Assembly: GCF_019059575.1 (NCBI RefSeq) | Contig: NW_024881520.1 | Span: forward strand, 1,659,501 to 1,723,500 | DNA: 64,000 nucleotides | Origin: Amphibalanus amphitrite | Lineage: Eukaryota; Arthropoda; Thecostraca; Balanomorpha; Balanidae | Direction of reading: 5' to 3' | Shown here: positions 1 through 11,244 of the stretch, one piece after another | Position numbering within the stretch: position 1 is the first letter of the stretch | Layout: every line of letters starts with the position of its first letter | The notes under the pieces: generated by a model | Databases searched by the model: none | Told to the model about the DNA's origin: nothing | The model's input: only the letters and a program-made list of their open reading frames with translations | Translations under genes and position numbers: made by a program

Positions 1-3000
1 GTGCTTTCCTGAATGAGTCGTGATCTCTTCTGCCCTGGCACACATCATTGTACATTTGTACGCCACTATACGCAAGCTGGCGCCTACCAGTCTCTGTTCG
101 AATGGCTGGTAGTCTCAGCCGATTGTTCTGTCGTGTCTGGTGGTCGTGTCCGTGTTGGCGGTCTGCGTCCGTGATAATATCGTGTAATGCCTGGGGAAGC
201 TCTGATGCCAGCACTTTGCTGACCATCTGGACGCGGTGGTATTGAGCAAGTTGAGATGCTGTTAGCCATTTGAGGTCTTTGAGCACTCCAGAAATATGTT
301 CAAACTTTTTCTTTCCGCTGACCACTCTCGCTCCAAAATGTATGATTTTCTGTATGCGATGGAGTTCTGTTTTTGTGCACGTGCTATAGATGGACAAACA
401 GTATCTAACGGCAGACATAACCAGAGCGCTGACCAGTGGCTTGAGCGAGGTTTTTGGAAGGCTATGCTTTGCATGCGTCAGCGCAACCAGAATGCCACTG
501 CATTTTCCTACCACGTGGTCTACATGATCTACGTATGTCAGGTGCCTATCCATATAGAGTCCTAAATTCTTAACTACGCGGGATTCCTCGATGGCTGTGC
601 CGCAGAAGTTTACCGATATCTTCGGCTGGTTTTTCAGCATCGCCCTCGTTCCGAAAAGTATCATTTGCGTTTTCGCGGCATTGACCTTCAGCCGGTTTTC
701 ATTGAGCCAATTTGCGAGTTGATCGAGAGCGCGTTCGAGAGTTGTGATCATCGCGTTAAGATGTTTCTTTGGTCCGGTTATAAGAAGTTGGGTATCGTCT
801 GCGAACTGAATAACTTCTACATCATCAACGTAAAGCCCAATATCATTCACATAGATGGCGTATAGAATACAACTAAGAGAACCGCCCTGGTATACAGATA
901 CACCGCTGTCATTGGGTAAAGTGTCGGACATGATCGGCTCTCCCTCACCCGCACTGACTTTGACCTGTTGAGAGTGGCCGGCCAAGTAGCTCGCGAACCA
1001 AGTCACATCGATGCCATACAGTGCTAGCTTCGTGAGTAATCGCTGGTGGTCTACGCTGTCAAAACATTTAGACAGGTCGAGCAACACTAAAATGCTAACA
1101 CTGCCTCCGTCCATCGCTCGATAAATGCGCTCAGTCACTACAGCTAAAGCGGTCTCTGTAGAGTGCGACGCCCTGTAGCCATGCTGATGGTGTGTGAACA
1201 GACCGTTGTCTCTGAAGTATTGAGCCAGCTGTTGCTGCACGACGCGCTCAATCACTTTCATTGGAGCTGGCAGTACAGACACAGGGCGATACTGAGACGG
1301 CTGCGACGGTTTGGGTGTTTTGGGTAATGGTGTGATGACTGCATGTTTCCATGCCGTTGGTATTTCGCCACTAGACAGACTAGAGTTGATAATATTGAGC
1401 AAGACAGGCCCGATACCATAAAAGAATTTCTGCATCATTTGCACACTTATACCCTGAAGACCCGTGGCTGTCGATGGTTTCATGCTGTGCACGACAGTCA
1501 TCAGCGTATCAATGTCCACAGTATCCACCTTAAACTGACAGGTATGGACCCGTGGCAGTCTCACCGGCTGGGTGCGAGACGGTACTGGCACGCTATTGGC
1601 AGTCTCTCGCCCCATCTGAGAGAAGAATGCATTTAGTGTGTTTGGTGTGACGTGCGGTACATCACAAGCTCCCTTTTTGTCGCCTATAATCGGCTTCAAC
1701 ACACGCCACATTTTTGCAGGACCTGCTTTCTTGCACTCATTCTCTAGATAGGAGGCCTCGTCTGACCTGATTGCGGCTCGGCACTGGCGGTTGAGAGCCT
1801 TGTACCGCTCGCGTCCGGCGGCCGATGTATCTGCGAGCGCACGGCGCCGGCTGGTCATCAGGTCACGGGTAGCCGCGGTCACAGGTAGCGCCCCCTGTGG
1901 TCTCACCCGCACTCGCCGTATCGGTGCTACCGTGTCCAAGGCTCGGGTAAACACGGCCACAAATGACTCCCACGCCGCCTCAGTGCTGCCACTCAGCCAC
2001 ACCCCGTTCCAGTCAATGCGCGACAAGTAGACATTGAACTCGGTTGAGTCAACGCTGCCCAGGCAACGCTTTCGGATAGAGACACTTCTGTGAGCGCGGC
2101 TCTTGCAGTTTTGTCGTATCATTATCCTAGTGTAGTCGTGCGGGCCTCCTAAATGGCACCGAGTAACACCGGATCTCACAACGTTTCCGCTCTGGCCAGT
2201 TGCGATAACGTCAATCAATGAGGCAGCTGGTCGGTATGTTGGCCTTTTCAAATTGACAGGCACTAGGCCGTTCAAGCGCAACACTTCCATTAGTCTGACG
2301 CCCGGTGATTTGTTCTTCAGTAGACACGCGTTAAAGTCACCTGACAGTATCACATGCTTGCGTGGGTGAGCTGTCATCATGTAGTTTAACTGGGCGTTCA
2401 GGTCATCTAGGTCTGCAGTTACTTGATGTACCGTGTTGGTGGGGTGTCTGTAAGCTGATGCGAACAGGATCTGCCGACCATTTCCCGACTGTATCTGCGC
2501 CCAGATTATCTCCAAATTCGACTGTTCTTGATTTTCTGTCACTGGTGTGGGCAATACCACAACCTTGAGTGTTTCTTGCGCCAAAATTGCTACACCGCCG
2601 TGGCCTGCCGCTAACTTGCTCTGTTTAGGGCGGTCGGCGCGGTAGAGCTGATAGCCCGGGACATTCAGCAGTCGGCTCGGGGTGTTGGTGGAAAGCCAAG
2701 TTTCACATAGCCCGAGTATGTGAAAACCGTATACATCTTTGATCACCGCACGCAGATCCGGTAGTTTGGGCTTTAACGATTGGATGTTGAGCTGTCCGAT
2801 TATCAGCGCCCGCCGGTCCGTGTCGCCGTGTCTCGCCCAGTTAACACCGCCGCGGCGGCCCCGGTAGCGGGTCCGGGTTCGGCGTCCTCCGGTATCGCCT
2901 GAGGCTAGCGCCGGTCGGGTGAGAGGGCAGTCAGGGACCTGTCCAGGGTCGGCACCTGTCGGACCTCGCCCTGGTGTGCTCCCTGTCCGCGGTCCTCTAC

Positions 3001-3139
3001 CCGCCTCCCCGCCTCTGCAGTCCGCGGCGTCGGGCCGGCGGCGGCGCGCTCTCGGCTGGCCGGTAGCTGGTGTGGCAGCAGCTATCAGTGTCGCCATGGC
3101 GTAGGCAAACAGCAGTGAACGGAGGAGCTCGTGACGCAT
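1..3139 (-). CDS. LINE-A endonuclease-reverse transcriptase ORF, runs off left edge
   Basis: Target-primed reverse transcription protein of a non-LTR retrotransposon. From the ATG at 3137-3139 the frame stays open for 1046 codons to base 1, so the C-terminal end lies outside the window. Residues 1-110 form an extension that starts with a hydrophobic, signal-peptide-like stretch (MRHELLRSLLFAYAMATLIA) and continues rich in Arg, Gly and Pro. An apurinic-like endonuclease follows (about 112-345) with QLNIQSL, LCETWL, SAYRHP, SGDFNA and SLIDVI; its last motif reads GPHDY where SDH is usual. The RT has motif A LLDLSKCFDSVDH near residue 687 and catalytic FADD at 779-782 (bases 794-805). Motif B is odd, reading VYQGGSLSCILY rather than the common QGSVLGPLLF. 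It is colinear with LINE-B at 34061-36877. No ORF1 is seen upstream. The uninterrupted frame suggests a young copy. The family looks Jockey/CR1-like, but I cannot fix the clade. Confidence 0.93.
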   Translation of the reverse strand, partial: MRHELLRSLLFAYAMATLIAAATPATGQPRARRRRPDAADCRGGEAGRGPRTGSTPGRGPTGADPGQVPDCPLTRPALASGDTGGRRTRTRYRGRRGGVNWARHGDTDRRALIIGQLNIQSLKPKLPDLRAVIKDVYGFHILGLCETWLSTNTPSRLLNVPGYQLYRADRPKQSKLAAGHGGVAILAQETLKVVVLPTPVTENQEQSNLEIIWAQIQSGNGRQILFASAYRHPTNTVHQVTADLDDLNAQLNYMMTAHPRKHVILSGDFNACLLKNKSPGVRLMEVLRLNGLVPVNLKRPTYRPAASLIDVIATGQSGNVVRSGVTRCHLGGPHDYTRIMIRQNCKSRAHRSVSIRKRCLGSVDSTEFNVYLSRIDWNGVWLSGSTEAAWESFVAVFTRALDTVAPIRRVRVRPQGALPVTAATRDLMTSRRRALADTSAAGRERYKALNRQCRAAIRSDEASYLENECKKAGPAKMWRVLKPIIGDKKGACDVPHVTPNTLNAFFSQMGRETANSVPVPSRTQPVRLPRVHTCQFKVDTVDIDTLMTVVHSMKPSTATGLQGISVQMMQKFFYGIGPVLLNIINSSLSSGEIPTAWKHAVITPLPKTPKPSQPSQYRPVSVLPAPMKVIERVVQQQLAQYFRDNGLFTHHQHGYRASHSTETALAVVTERIYRAMDGGSVSILVLLDLSKCFDSVDHQRLLTKLALYGIDVTWFASYLAGHSQQVKVSAGEGEPIMSDTLPNDSGVSVYQGGSLSCILYAIYVNDIGLYVDDVEVIQFADDTQLLITGPKKHLNAMITTLERALDQLANWLNENRLKVNAAKTQMILFGTRAMLKNQPKISVNFCGTAIEESRVVKNLGLYMDRHLTYVDHVDHVVGKCSGILVALTHAKHSLPKTSLKPLVSALVMSAVRYCLSIYSTCTKTELHRIQKIIHFGARVVSGKKKFEHISGVLKDLKWLTASQLAQYHRVQMVSKVLASELPQALHDIITDADRQHGHDHQTRQNNRLRLPAIRTETGRRQLAYSGVQMYNDVCQGRRDHDSFRKA
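1..3139 (-). mobile_element. LINE-A, non-LTR retrotransposon, 3' part outside window
   Basis: The body of the element is defined by its single EN-RT frame. The exact 5' boundary is not visible: sequence 3140-3330 upstream of the ATG may be 5' untranslated region, but I find no target-site duplication because the 3' end is missing. If NDUFV2 is continuous across this region, the element sits in antisense orientation in an NDUFV2 intron or just upstream of the gene. Confidence 0.85.
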
Positions 3140-5189
3140 TGTGATTGTGAGGAGTTCCCACAGCTACTGGTCAGTTCGAGTCTTGTCACTGGTCGGTGAC
3201 CCAGCCAACTTTGTGAGTATCGGGTTCTGTTCACAAACAGCTATAAACCCTGTAAAATTTGCTTAAATTTGGTGAATGAGAATGCGCATAGCCTTTCCCT
3301 CGCAACCCGCCGAATATATCAGAATGGATAAGCGGACCAATCTCCTGAGGCTGCCGTTTTGTCTTCATGACGTGGCTGCGTTCTATCTTCATTGGAGCCC
3401 GGTGAGGCATCTGTTAAACCGTTATCCTTGGCCCGCCTCCATGTAAAGAGGGTATATTTCATGCAGCTTGAGAGCGCCCGCTTTGCGCCTGGCCTGTATC
3501 CCTTTTGGGATTCTGCGCTCTTCTCTTATCACGCCAATTTTATTTATATCCCGGAGCTCTATTGTTCCATGTTTTAGGTCATGAGGCCATGTAATATATT
3601 TCCGTGTCTCTATTTTCTCCTAAGCTATTGTGCCACCCGGGTCCCGGGGCTTGTGTTATATCGTTTTTGTTCTCCCAGGATGCCAGCAGCATATTGCAGC
3701 TCTGTGCTTTCATTACGACGCAATTGCGGTGGTGCGGTGCTATTATTTCCCCAGCTTCTGTTGGCGTCTGCCATTGGGGAGAGCGGAGAAGTGGGAAAGA
3801 CGCGGGGTGGAGATTCTTGGAAGGGGGGGGGGGTCTGTGGGGAGGCGGATGGGAAGAGAGTGTCCGCTGTGGGCTCACCGTCGCCACTTTCCATCGCTCT
3901 CACCCGGAGTCCAACACGGGAAGGCCTCAACTGTCTACGATTAACGCCACTAGAACACAGTTCCACCGTTACCTTGCTGTCCCTTGCAACGACAAAACTA
4001 CGGGTGAATTGTGTAGTTGAATTAACCTTACAAAAGTAGCATTGAGCTAACTACCTGCCAGTTATAATACTCGTATATCCCAGTGGGTATGACAGTTGTG
4101 TTGCGCTGTGGCTCGCCCTATGAGATCACTCGCCATTCAACACTCCTGGTAAGGACGATTAAGATTACCCTCCCACCCGATAGCACTGCCTGTGAATCAG
4201 GAGCTCTACCATCGGCACCCGTAAAACCCATATACCTGACCTACCCGACTAGCTCCGTCCTGCGGCCGCTGGGTTCAATAGTGTTGTTACTGGAGCCGAG
4301 TGACAGTCGCCCAGTGATTTGTTTTGAGCGAGCGGCACGGCACGACCCGTTCCGTTCGTGACAGTGCTCTTTTAATGACAGTGCGGCGACGAAAACACGC
4401 CGAAACACGGTAGTTAAATCCAGCACCGGTGATTCCAATCGAGCAGAGTGCTTACTGAGTTTACATTGGTTTCCAATTGTAAGAAAAGGCCGCAATAAGT
4501 AAAATTAAATGCTTTCGTTTCTTCTCGATGAAGGCTATATTCAGTATTCACGATTCTGAATGTTTGCTAGAGGATGTGAAGTTTGGGTGTTTTAGGCTCT
4601 ACCTTCACTCACATATCGCATTCACATTCACCCACATTCACAAAACATTCAATCGACGGTGACAAGCTACCTTAGCTGGTGTGGTCGCCAATCTGAGCTG
4701 TGCAGGCTTGTAGGTCAACAGTTTCTCGAGCCATACGTCCTGGATTATACCGCTCTGAATGGTCCGCATTTCACGCGCTGACACACCACGTAACACTGAA
4801 ATATTCACAAACTCGCTCAGAAACAAGCTCGTTGGCAGCGCAATCCGAGAAATGCGCTGCACTTAGCCGAAATGGTTCGTTCCCAGAGATGGCACGATTT
4901 GACGAATCCAATCTCGGCGCTGGCTGGTACTCGAGGTGGCTTTAGCAGCTTCCTGGACGGGCTGCGGCAGCTCGACTGGCTGTGACAGCTCGATGAGCTC
5001 TTCCGACTCGAGCCGGCGAATCGAGCCAGTCAGTGTGCGGAATGTCAGTCCCACCGGTCACAAGGGCTTTATTCAGACATCACAGATACCCTGAGCCATC
5101 TGTCTCTGACGAAAGCTACCTGTCCATACTTCCATCTCGTCCAGAGCTACCTATCAATCCCACCAGATTACTGACTAAAGCCACTCATC

Positions 5190-5360
5190 CATCCCCTCGC
5201 CTAGATCTGTCTGTCCACCTGAGACCCGTCTGTCCGCACAACCCTCTGTCTGTCTGCCCGTCCATCCGTCTGTCCGTCTGCCCGTCTATCCCTCTACCCG
5301 TCTACCAGTCTGTCCGGCCATCCGTCTGCCGATTTTCGTCTATTCGTCAGTCCGTCAGCC
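5190..5360. repeat. Degenerate CTGTCCGTC-type tandem repeat
   Basis: The stretch is built of variants of CTGTC, CCGTC and CCATC words repeated with drift, giving a pyrimidine-rich top strand. It has no coding signal; the open frame across it is a by-product of low complexity. Confidence 0.6.
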
Positions 5361-8068
5361 GTGTGTTATTGTTTGCGTGCCGGCTGCCTCTCCAGGGAAG
5401 GAGAGAGGGATAAATAAGGGAGTCCGGCACCGACTCTCCGCCCCTGAACGTGGCCGGGAGATTGCCTGTCTGCGAACCGAGCCGGGGTGTCAGTGGCACG
5501 AACCGTTCAGAGGCGGCGCTGGTCGGTAGCCGCAAGATCCGTTTTTGCCGTCTTTTCCTGGAATGAGACGATGTTCTTACAATTGGCTTTACCAGTGTGT
5601 CTAGGAGGCATGATTTTACGTCATTTTGAACAAAGCGTCGACCCCATCAGAGGAAATCATTTTATTTAGTTATTTTTATTACAATTCACATCCTTCTTGG
5701 AAAGAATATCGTAATGTAGTTTCGCCACGGTAAACGTAAGCGTCTCGTAACCATTTCACCGACAGTGACCCACCAGGCTATCTACCGGCTCCCCGCGGCT
5801 CCAGCCGGCCGTTCGCCGTAATGTCGGCAGACCATTCCCGTTTTCTGATAGAGCGTTGCTAGTGCCCCGGGCAGACTGAGCCGGCGGCGCTGATACATCA
5901 GTGGCGCTCCGCCGACTGCGGCGGCTGTGACGCACAGTGCGCCATTGGGGATCGCTGATATCACAGTCGGATCTGGAATGGGCTACCATTAGCGGGGACG
6001 GTGTCAAAGGTCTCCATGGTGGTCCGCGATGTCATGACATTTGGGGTCCCTTGGCAGTCACTAGCACAGATGCAGTTATAGAAGCTGCAGTTCGGCACGA
6101 CGATATTATCTGCGGGCTCGATATCGGGTAAAATGGACTGTTTTAAACACTGCACGATCTCCTGAGTTCTGTCCCGCCCACCTATCCAGACTTCAGCGGT
6201 GCTTCATACACCAATGCCTAGCTACGGATCCTCAGTGCGGGAGGGACGAGCCCTGGAGAACCCCTGACCCCCCTCTCCCCGAGCTGAGCTCCTCGAGTAC
6301 CCCTGACCTCCGGTGGCCTCCCCGGAGGCAGAGCCTAAGGGCCTCTCGGGCGGACGAGTTGTGGGATTGGATAGCGCCTCGATGACCACTGGAGGGAGCG
6401 ATATGGTGACCGGCTGTCTCTCCAGAGTCCCGCCGCCGGCACTCCGGGCCTCCGGGCGTGGTCCGGACGCGGGCACTCCGGACCTCCGGCTGTGGTCCCG
6501 CCGACGCTTCTCAGCAGAGCGGCCAATGTGGGCTGATAATTGGAACGACCTCTCGCTTTTTTCATAACCTTTATGTTAAGTGTTTTTATCTCTGTTGAAC
6601 TTTGGCTTCATTAGTTTTGGTTGGTTTCCCTAATCCATTTGAAAGTACTTGCTGTTACCTATTTCCTCGGCTGTTGAATTTGATAGTTGACCTTATCATT
6701 ATATTATAAATTTATTTGCCTGCTGGCTGCTTCTCTCAACTCTCCCAGAGAAAATACTGGTGTAAATCATAAATGCGAATTGGGAATCCATCACAGGGAC
6801 TCATCACCACTGTCTTTCGTACAGACATCGATCAGCTGGTGATCGGTCATCCGACCAGTCCACAGGTATTACTGGCTGACAGCTAATATTGAGCGTGCTC
6901 AAACCGTGCTGCTCTGTAAAGTTTGACCGGCCAATGACGTCATACGGTGTGGTCTACGCTGAAAATAGCCGGCAGTATCCGGCGGCGTCACTCGCTCACC
7001 GGCAGCCGGAGGCTATCCGTTACTCTCGTGTCAAAATGTCTCCTTCGTCCCCACCAGGGACCGCGCCAGACTCACCGGTGATTATCAGTATTTCACCCAC
7101 GCCGACTTCCGTGTTTTTCTTTTTCCTGGACCGGCGAACACATTTGCCGAGTTAAGCGGCCGTGGTTGGAAGCTCTAAAAACAAATCACGTCGCTGAAAT
7201 AACGCTGTCGGAAGTGTAGGAAATGGCATCCTCCCAGGGTTTTTGCCGGCTTGTCTGACCTCAGATCCGCTTTGGACGAGTCCGAGAGTGGGGTGGGAGA
7301 GGGCCGACGTCAGCTTAAATCCGACGGACAGCCGAGATTTGTAAAACGGATGTTTGTTGCTGATTCACCCAAAAGCATTACGACCACCTGTTAGTTAACA
7401 CGCATTATACTTGCTAGTATGTAAGCATTAATTGCTTTTCTTTTCTAGATATGTCCAATGTCCATTGCATCTAGTTAGTATGAATGCAGTACATTTACAT
7501 TCAATACCTGGCAGTTCAATTCATATTGTGAAGTTCAGAGCTCAGATTGCTGGTGTCATCCTGTGCCGGACAGTTAGCATTAGTGTTAGTCCCACCGAGA
7601 CGCACAGTATCACATGCACCACCCTTTCAGATTTTCCCATCCCGTACCATCCCTCCCAGTGTGCACTTTCCCATCTCCCTTCCGTCCTTTCCCGTCCAGT
7701 GTCCATCCCAATGCACATCACCCGTTCACTAATGTCCGGGCAGTCCGGGCTCCCCGCTCCGTTTGCCCATGAGTCGGCGTAGCGCCCCCGCAGATCGCCG
7801 GGAGGGCCGGACCTGGACCCGGCCGGTCGCCAATTGATTGAGTGGGAGGAGAGCGGCCGGCGCCGGAAATTGCATGGGCCGAGTAAGCCGACGGGTATAT
7901 CGTGGCGTCGGCTCTGACCGGTGGTAGGGCATTGCGGCGGCAGGGCTGGCGGGATAGATATCTGGGCGAACCACCCGCGGCGTCCGGCGACTCCCTGCGA
8001 CTTTGTGTGACTGATGAAGGCGCGGCCCGTGGACATTGGGTCAATGTATCGCACCTCGTCACTATCTT

Positions 8069-8127
8069 CATCGTCGTCCTCTTTGTCGCCATCGTCATCA
8101 TCATTATCATCATTATCATTTGTCACT
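8069..8127. repeat. ATC/GAT trinucleotide microsatellite
   Basis: Repeated ATC and ATT triplets on the + strand. Read on the minus strand they give an Asp-rich run at the start of a long frame (7542-8168), which is therefore not evidence of a gene. Confidence 0.7.
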
Positions 8128-9966
8128 CTTTCTTTTATTGTCTCCACTAACTTTCGTCTCGCCCTCACTTTTCTTGTGCTCGTTTGCCGTCGTTATTTTT
8201 CTGGCTTTGATCTCCTTTCCAAAGAATCCCAGCTTTCTTGTGGTTTCTCTGATAGGTGGGGGCTCATTAACAATGCATTACGTAGCAGTCAGTATTTACT
8301 AGTTATTAGCGTTTATGCAGCGTTTTCTTTTCTTCCATTTGGGCTTACATAGCTGCAGCTTCTGGGTTATTTTGTTTTGTTTTGACTCTCGAAGTTTACC
8401 CTCCTTTCCATTTCAGTTTAAAATGTTTTATCCCTGCCTACCAGAGTAGAATCACCTTGATAACAGTTCACCAGGCTCGCCCAGTAGGTCAGTGATGTCA
8501 TCCAATGCTTGTATTCCTGTGCCAGGCGGCAATAGTTACTGGTGGAGCGTTTGCCCGGGACTGACGTTCCAATTGAAACTGCCCTGTGCTGGGAGAAGGG
8601 GAGGGGTGACTGCCCCTGACTGAAACCCAACCGAACGAAGGCCCTGGACTGAAGTCCAACTGAGCGATTGTCCCAGACTGAAACCCCCGCTGAGCGATTG
8701 CCTCGGAACTGTGTTCCCAACTGCGCGACCGCCCCCCGGCTGCACCCGGACGGAGCGATTCGCCCGGCCTGACGGGTCGGTTTATGGCCCGGCGTTCTGT
8801 GAATTCCACGAGCTCGCCCTATCTGACGCGGCCGGCAGTTGCCGAGATGCCGTCACAGTCGGTGGAAATGGTCAACTTGGACCTATCACCAGCGCGGTGC
8901 AGCCTGGGGAGAATTGTCCGGACTGGACGCACGTGGCCGCTATACCTTCCGGGTGTCATGGGCGACTGGACTGGTTCCGGCATCGCTTTTGGATGTTTTG
9001 AAATCCAACAGCTTTTGATGACCATCAAACAGATTTACATGCAATATGGCTAAGATGCATTTTCTCTTTTTATTTCTATTCATATTTGTCAAACCGGGAT
9101 TGTTGAGTTGCTCGAATTCTGAGCAGTGAGCTTTCAGTCAACGTTCCTTGTTTTTTTTTTTGTTAAAAATTAACGTTAACTGTTAATACGCAATCAGTGC
9201 CGCCATCCTTTCTGCCATGATTGCCGTTAACTGTCTTTATGTCTAAACTTTTCTGGGAACAGCTAAATCCTCAGATTGTGGGAAAAACTGTGTTGTCCAT
9301 GCTACAATGCAATGATGGAATTATATGACATGACATGACATAAATGACAAAGAAATGACAATGACGCATGTGATGTGACGCAATTAAAAACAGTTACCGA
9401 CTTCTAATTAAAAGGCTCACACTTTTCGTGCCGTTCATGTTTTCAACTGACGGTGTTTCCTAATCTTCCACTTTAAGTGGCGAGGACCTGTTGTTGCACC
9501 CCCACGCGCCGTGTTCGTGGCCGGATGGGCCGGCCGGGACCGTCCTGAGGTCGATACGGCGCCGCCGCCTGTCTAGGGACTCGCTCCTGAGCTGGTACCG
9601 GAACTCTGGGACTGGAGACGGTGGAACGAGGGGTAGACTTTGGATTGGCTACTGAGGTGGTATCATTGGGACTGGCTTTAGAGATGGCTAGAATGATGCA
9701 GGAATATGGGACTGAAATTATGTGCCACGGACAGAAATAATGCCGTGAGACCAAGACTGAAATGGTACGGTCAGATTGGTACAGAGCACTGCTGCTCAGT
9801 GACTGAGGTCTAATATCTTCAGGGCCTTTGCAGATGTTCGGATATTGATATTGGAATGGTGTGTGAAACAAATATTGATGCGTTCCTATTATCCTAATGG
9901 CTCGTATGCTGTGTGAGATTTCAGTTTTTCGCTACCAAATTCCTTCGCGACTTTTTGCGTATTTTA

Positions 9967-11148
9967 ACCCGCGCGGGGCTGGGGGGGGGGTAAATTTTAC
10001 CCCCCCTCGCGAATTTTTGCGATATCTCAAAAACGGCGGCGCGCAGCGCCGCCAAACTTTCAGTACCTTTTCTTACATCAATTTGACACGTTCCCTGAAA
10101 ATTTGAGCGAAATCCGTCGGAAAATTTTTGAGAAATTGACGTTTTAGTGACGTCATGTTCGCCATTTTCGCCTCAAAAACGGCAAAAGTTCAAACGCCGC
10201 TAACATCTTCATTTTTAAAGCAATCAAGACGTAACAAAAAGGTTATACGTAATTTTACTTTGTCTTGCAAATGGCTATCTCGGTTTTTTGAAAATTTTGG
10301 ATTTTGGCCTAAATTTTTTCAAAAAACTGACTTTTTTGGGAAAATCATTATAAAATCCAAAATTTTGAGTCCATCGAAAAAACCGGAATATATGTCAGAG
10401 AAGTGGTCTATGTGCACCTACATACCAAATTTTAGAAGAATCGGTTCAAAAATGTGGGAGTTATTCAAAATTTTATGACGTCACGACACACAAATTTTTT
10501 GAAAAATGACTTTTTTGGAAGTTCTAGACCTCGTACGGAAACAAAAATAGCACCATTCGATTCGCCGTGAAAAACTGCATCAGATAGACACCGTTTTAGG
10601 CCTTAACAACCAACTTCAAAATTTGACCTCACTTGACCTGACCTTGACCTGACCTCGACCTGAAATTCATCCAGAGGTGGTCCATATTACTTATTGAGTG
10701 TGCCTATTGAATTCTATGAGTAAAATGACCCATAAAACATGTGTCGCACATGCCCTTTTCTATATTTTGTTTTTTGGTGACCTGACCTGACCTGACCTGA
10801 CCTTGACCTTGACCTCTGAATGATATTGTATGCAACGAATATTGTATTGGTAGCCTAAGAACACGTTTTGGGCGATCAGTCTCAGTCCATGACTCCATTC
10901 TTCGGCAACTACGGTGCAAGGCCGATACTGTAGAAACTTGCAATTTGTACCCTTGACCTGACCTTGACCTTGACCTCAAACTTTAAATTAAGTACATGTT
11001 TTTAGTAGTTCGTGATGAGAGCTTTCGATTGGCGTTTGAATTTTCCAAATCGGACCATTAGTTCGGGAGATAACAGGGGGGGGGGGGGTAAAATTTACCC
11101 CCCCCCCCAGCCCCGCGCGTTCGGCTGGAGACCCCAGCCCCGCGCGGG
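9967..11148. mobile_element. Non-autonomous piggyBac-like TTAA element, copy 1
   Basis: A TTAA lies on both sides (9963-9966 and 11149-11152). The ends are inverted: the left begins CCCGCGCGGGGCTGGGG and the right ends CCCCAGCCCCGCGCGGG. The CCC...GGG ends with TTAA duplications are the hallmark of piggyBac-type transposition; Kolobok also uses TTAA, but its ends differ. Just inside each end is a G-run/C-run hairpin around TAAATTTTA or TAAAATTTA. The right terminus is doubled: the last 15 bp are repeated after a 12-bp spacer. The body (1182 bp) holds no transposase, only AGGTCA half-site arrays. Its left third matches copy 2 at 32803 (AACGGCGGCGCGCAGCG, then a shared TTTCAGTACCTT). Confidence 0.85.
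10623..10978. repeat. TGACCT (AGGTCA) half-site arrays in TTAA element copy 1
   Basis: Three clusters at 10623-10662, 10778-10816 and 10951-10978 consist of TGACCT words spaced by 0-2 bases, many as TGACCTTGA, the reverse complement of TCAAGGTCA. AGGTCA is the half-site of nuclear receptors, and TCAAGGTCA is the extended monomer site of the FTZ-F1 and ERR classes. Binding here is inference; the repetition itself is seen. Confidence 0.8.
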
Positions 11149-11244
11149 TTAAGTATGAAGTATGAAGTTATGTTCCTGAACGAACCGAGCAGTCTTCGTT
11201 TGAATATGTTATTAACTCTGCTTAAATTGTCATGCAATAAAAAA

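Larger units (their letters stand above)
3140..9962. other. Gene-free stretch with simple and degenerate repeats
   Basis: I see no supportable gene. Recognisable pieces are a G run near 3825-3834, a short CACATT-type run at 4606-4648, a degenerate CTGTCCGTC-type pyrimidine-rich repeat at 5190-5360, a partial duplication of a GGCACTCCGG unit at 6439-6500, an ATC-type microsatellite at 8069-8127, a degenerate repeat of about 30 bp at 8616-8780 (GACTGAA...GAGCGATTG), and a TGACA-type run at 9326-9365. Open frames here are explained by these repeats or by chance. Parts may be NDUFV2 intron, since the next exon lies at 16146. Confidence 0.6.

Noticed and set aside
3581-4039. Overlapping frames of 102-152 codons on both strands
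   Set aside because: Several frames are open at once around a G run, which points to composition and not coding; no family is recognised.
7542-8168. 208-codon minus-strand frame with an Asp-rich start
   Set aside because: The acidic run is the translated ATC/GAT microsatellite at 8069-8127, and the remainder has no domain and the composition of a chance frame.
10155-10478. 107-codon Phe/Lys-rich frame inside TTAA element copy 1
   Set aside because: The homologous part of copy 2 does not keep the frame, and there is no transposase motif.
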